Positions 63,112 to 64,000 of a stretch of DNA of 64,000 bases are shown piece after piece. The translations under genes and the position numbers were made by a program. The notes under the pieces were generated by a model. That model saw nothing but the letters and a program-made list of their open reading frames with translations, was not told the origin of the DNA and searched no databases. Origin of the DNA: Syntrophomonas sp. DTU019 (GTDB lineage: Bacteria; Bacillota; Syntrophomonadia; Syntrophomonadales; Syntrophomonadaceae). The stretch covers positions 558,001 through 622,000 of the forward strand of contig CAJYDM010000001.1 of the NCBI GenBank assembly GCA_913757435.1. The letters are read 5' to 3'. Positions within the stretch are counted from its first letter, which is position 1. Every line of letters begins with the position of its first letter.

Positions 63112-64000
63112 ATGAAATCAGTTTCTAAAAGTAAGTTGTTTATGGCTTTATTGATTCTATTTCAATGTATAGCTTTTACAAGCTATGCTCAGGCAACAAC
63201 TTACACCTATGATGCCTCCAACCGGATTACTTCGATTGATTTCGGTGAGGGGGATATTACATATTTCCGCTTTGACAAGAACGGCAATATGATCAAAAGG
63301 GGATGGAATGATATTTCTTCTATAGCTGCAGGCGCAAATCACACAATGGTAATGAAGCAGGATGGAACCGTATGGGCTTGGGGAAATAATGTTTATGGCC
63401 AGCTAGGTGTCGGTTCTACTACTAATAAAACTACTCCGGTACAGGTGAGTGACATAAGTGGGGTTAAAGCCGTTGCTGCAGGTGACAGTCATTCAATAGC
63501 TGTAAAAAACGATGGAACGGTATGGACTTGGGGAAGAAACAATTATGGTCAGCTAGGTATCGGAAACACGATTAGTAAAACTAAGCCAGTACAGGTGAGT
63601 GGTTTAACTGGAGTTAAAGCTGTTGCTGCAGGCGGTTATCATGCGATTGCCTTAAAGGAAGACGGAACGGTCTGGACTTGGGGATATAATTATTATGGCC
63701 AGCTCGGTGACGGAACCACGATTAATAGGATTACACCTGTACAGGTAAGTGGCATAAGTGGAGTTCAAACCATTGCCGCAGGTAAATATCACACAGTAGT
63801 AATCAATTATGACGGAACCGTATGGGCATGGGGATTCAATAATTGTGGTCAGCTAGGTGACGGCTCCACTACTACCAAGACTACTCCAATACAGGTAAGT
63901 GGTTTAACCGGAGTCAGAAAAATTTCCGCTGGTCGGTACCATACAGCAGCAGTGAAGAATGATGGAACGGCATGGACCTGGGGAAGTAATGATTTTGGCC
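63112..64000 (+). CDS. Secreted RCC1-repeat protein, cut off at the right edge
   Basis: At least 296 residues. ATG with AAAGGAG upstream, signal peptide (KLFMALLILFQCIAFTSYAQA), one YD unit (YTYDASNRITSIDFG), then tandem RCC1 repeats of about 50 residues with NNYGQLGxGxTT and DGTVWxWG. At least five are visible. RCC1 repeats form a beta-propeller. Intact version of the gene remnant at 55482. Confidence 0.85.
   Translation, partial: MKSVSKSKLFMALLILFQCIAFTSYAQATTYTYDASNRITSIDFGEGDITYFRFDKNGNMIKRGWNDISSIAAGANHTMVMKQDGTVWAWGNNVYGQLGVGSTTNKTTPVQVSDISGVKAVAAGDSHSIAVKNDGTVWTWGRNNYGQLGIGNTISKTKPVQVSGLTGVKAVAAGGYHAIALKEDGTVWTWGYNYYGQLGDGTTINRITPVQVSGISGVQTIAAGKYHTVVINYDGTVWAWGFNNCGQLGDGSTTTKTTPIQVSGLTGVRKISAGRYHTAAVKNDGTAWTWGSNDFG

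Overview
The window looks like a large conjugative or integrative element (an ICE or a plasmid) from an anaerobic, Gram-positive clostridial Firmicute, followed by roughly 13 kb of mosaic host-type DNA. The lineage is inferred from several things. Shine-Dalgarno sequences are strong and purine rich (AAAGGAGG, GGGGGTG). A TcpC/TcpE-type Gram-positive conjugation set is present. Two Tad pilus loci occur without any secretin. There is also a copper-amine-oxidase-N (PF07833) surface protein. No relaxase, coupling protein, integrase or complete replication gene is visible, so the element must extend past the left edge.

Left part (1-13 kb, minus strand): a VWA/CobT-like gene whose 3' two thirds is broken into many short frames, its MoxR-type AAA+ partner, a RecT/Bet annealing protein with a long extra C-terminus, a MazEF toxin-antitoxin pair, SSB, an S1-repeat protein, two unknown proteins, a RusA-like resolvase, a ParM-like actin with a small ParR-like partner, and an HD-GYP protein. 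A cluster of TTTTGGACAR repeats (10.49-10.75 kb) and TTTGTGTC repeats beside parR are candidate origin or centromere sites.

Middle (13-35 kb, minus strand): secreted and membrane proteins, then two complete Tad/Flp pilus loci back to back. Each has a CpaF-type ATPase, two GspF-type membrane proteins, a CpaB-type SAF protein, Flp/TadE-like prepilins and ParA/TadZ-like proteins. They share one prepilin peptidase. Locus II also carries a VKOR-like thiol oxidoreductase, a DUF192 protein, a superinfection-immunity-like protein and a J-domain gene interrupted by TAA. A Phd/RelE toxin-antitoxin module flanked by similar palindromes follows.

35-50.5 kb (minus strand): secreted proteins, a heptad-repeat coiled-coil protein, a ParA-like protein fused to an apparently active GGDEF domain, then the conjugation channel (lytic transglycosylase/M23 hydrolase, VirB6-like, VirB4, TcpE, TcpC). 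A GGDEF protein and an HD-GYP protein on the same element suggest that c-di-GMP controls piliation or transfer.

50.5-64 kb: a patch of broken genes (alpha/beta hydrolase, GNAT, IS21 remnant, DUF4325 remnant, RCC1 remnant) mixed with intact genes (MBL hydrolase, LCM-type methyltransferase, M23 peptidase), then a 2010-residue RHS protein with a duplicated PH-like candidate immunity protein, and an RCC1-repeat protein running off the right edge.

The most notable observation is a conserved 5' leader RNA in front of three separate operons (7.8, 24.1 and 41.8 kb). It consists of a 6-bp hairpin with a GGAAY loop, a 17-18 nt spacer, ATGTGCA, and then an intrinsic terminator. In two copies the spacer is complementary to that copy's own terminator. 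I could not assign it to a riboswitch class I know. A second notable pattern is several genes whose strong Shine-Dalgarno is followed at the correct distance by in-frame ATC or ATT rather than ATG, GTG or TTG.
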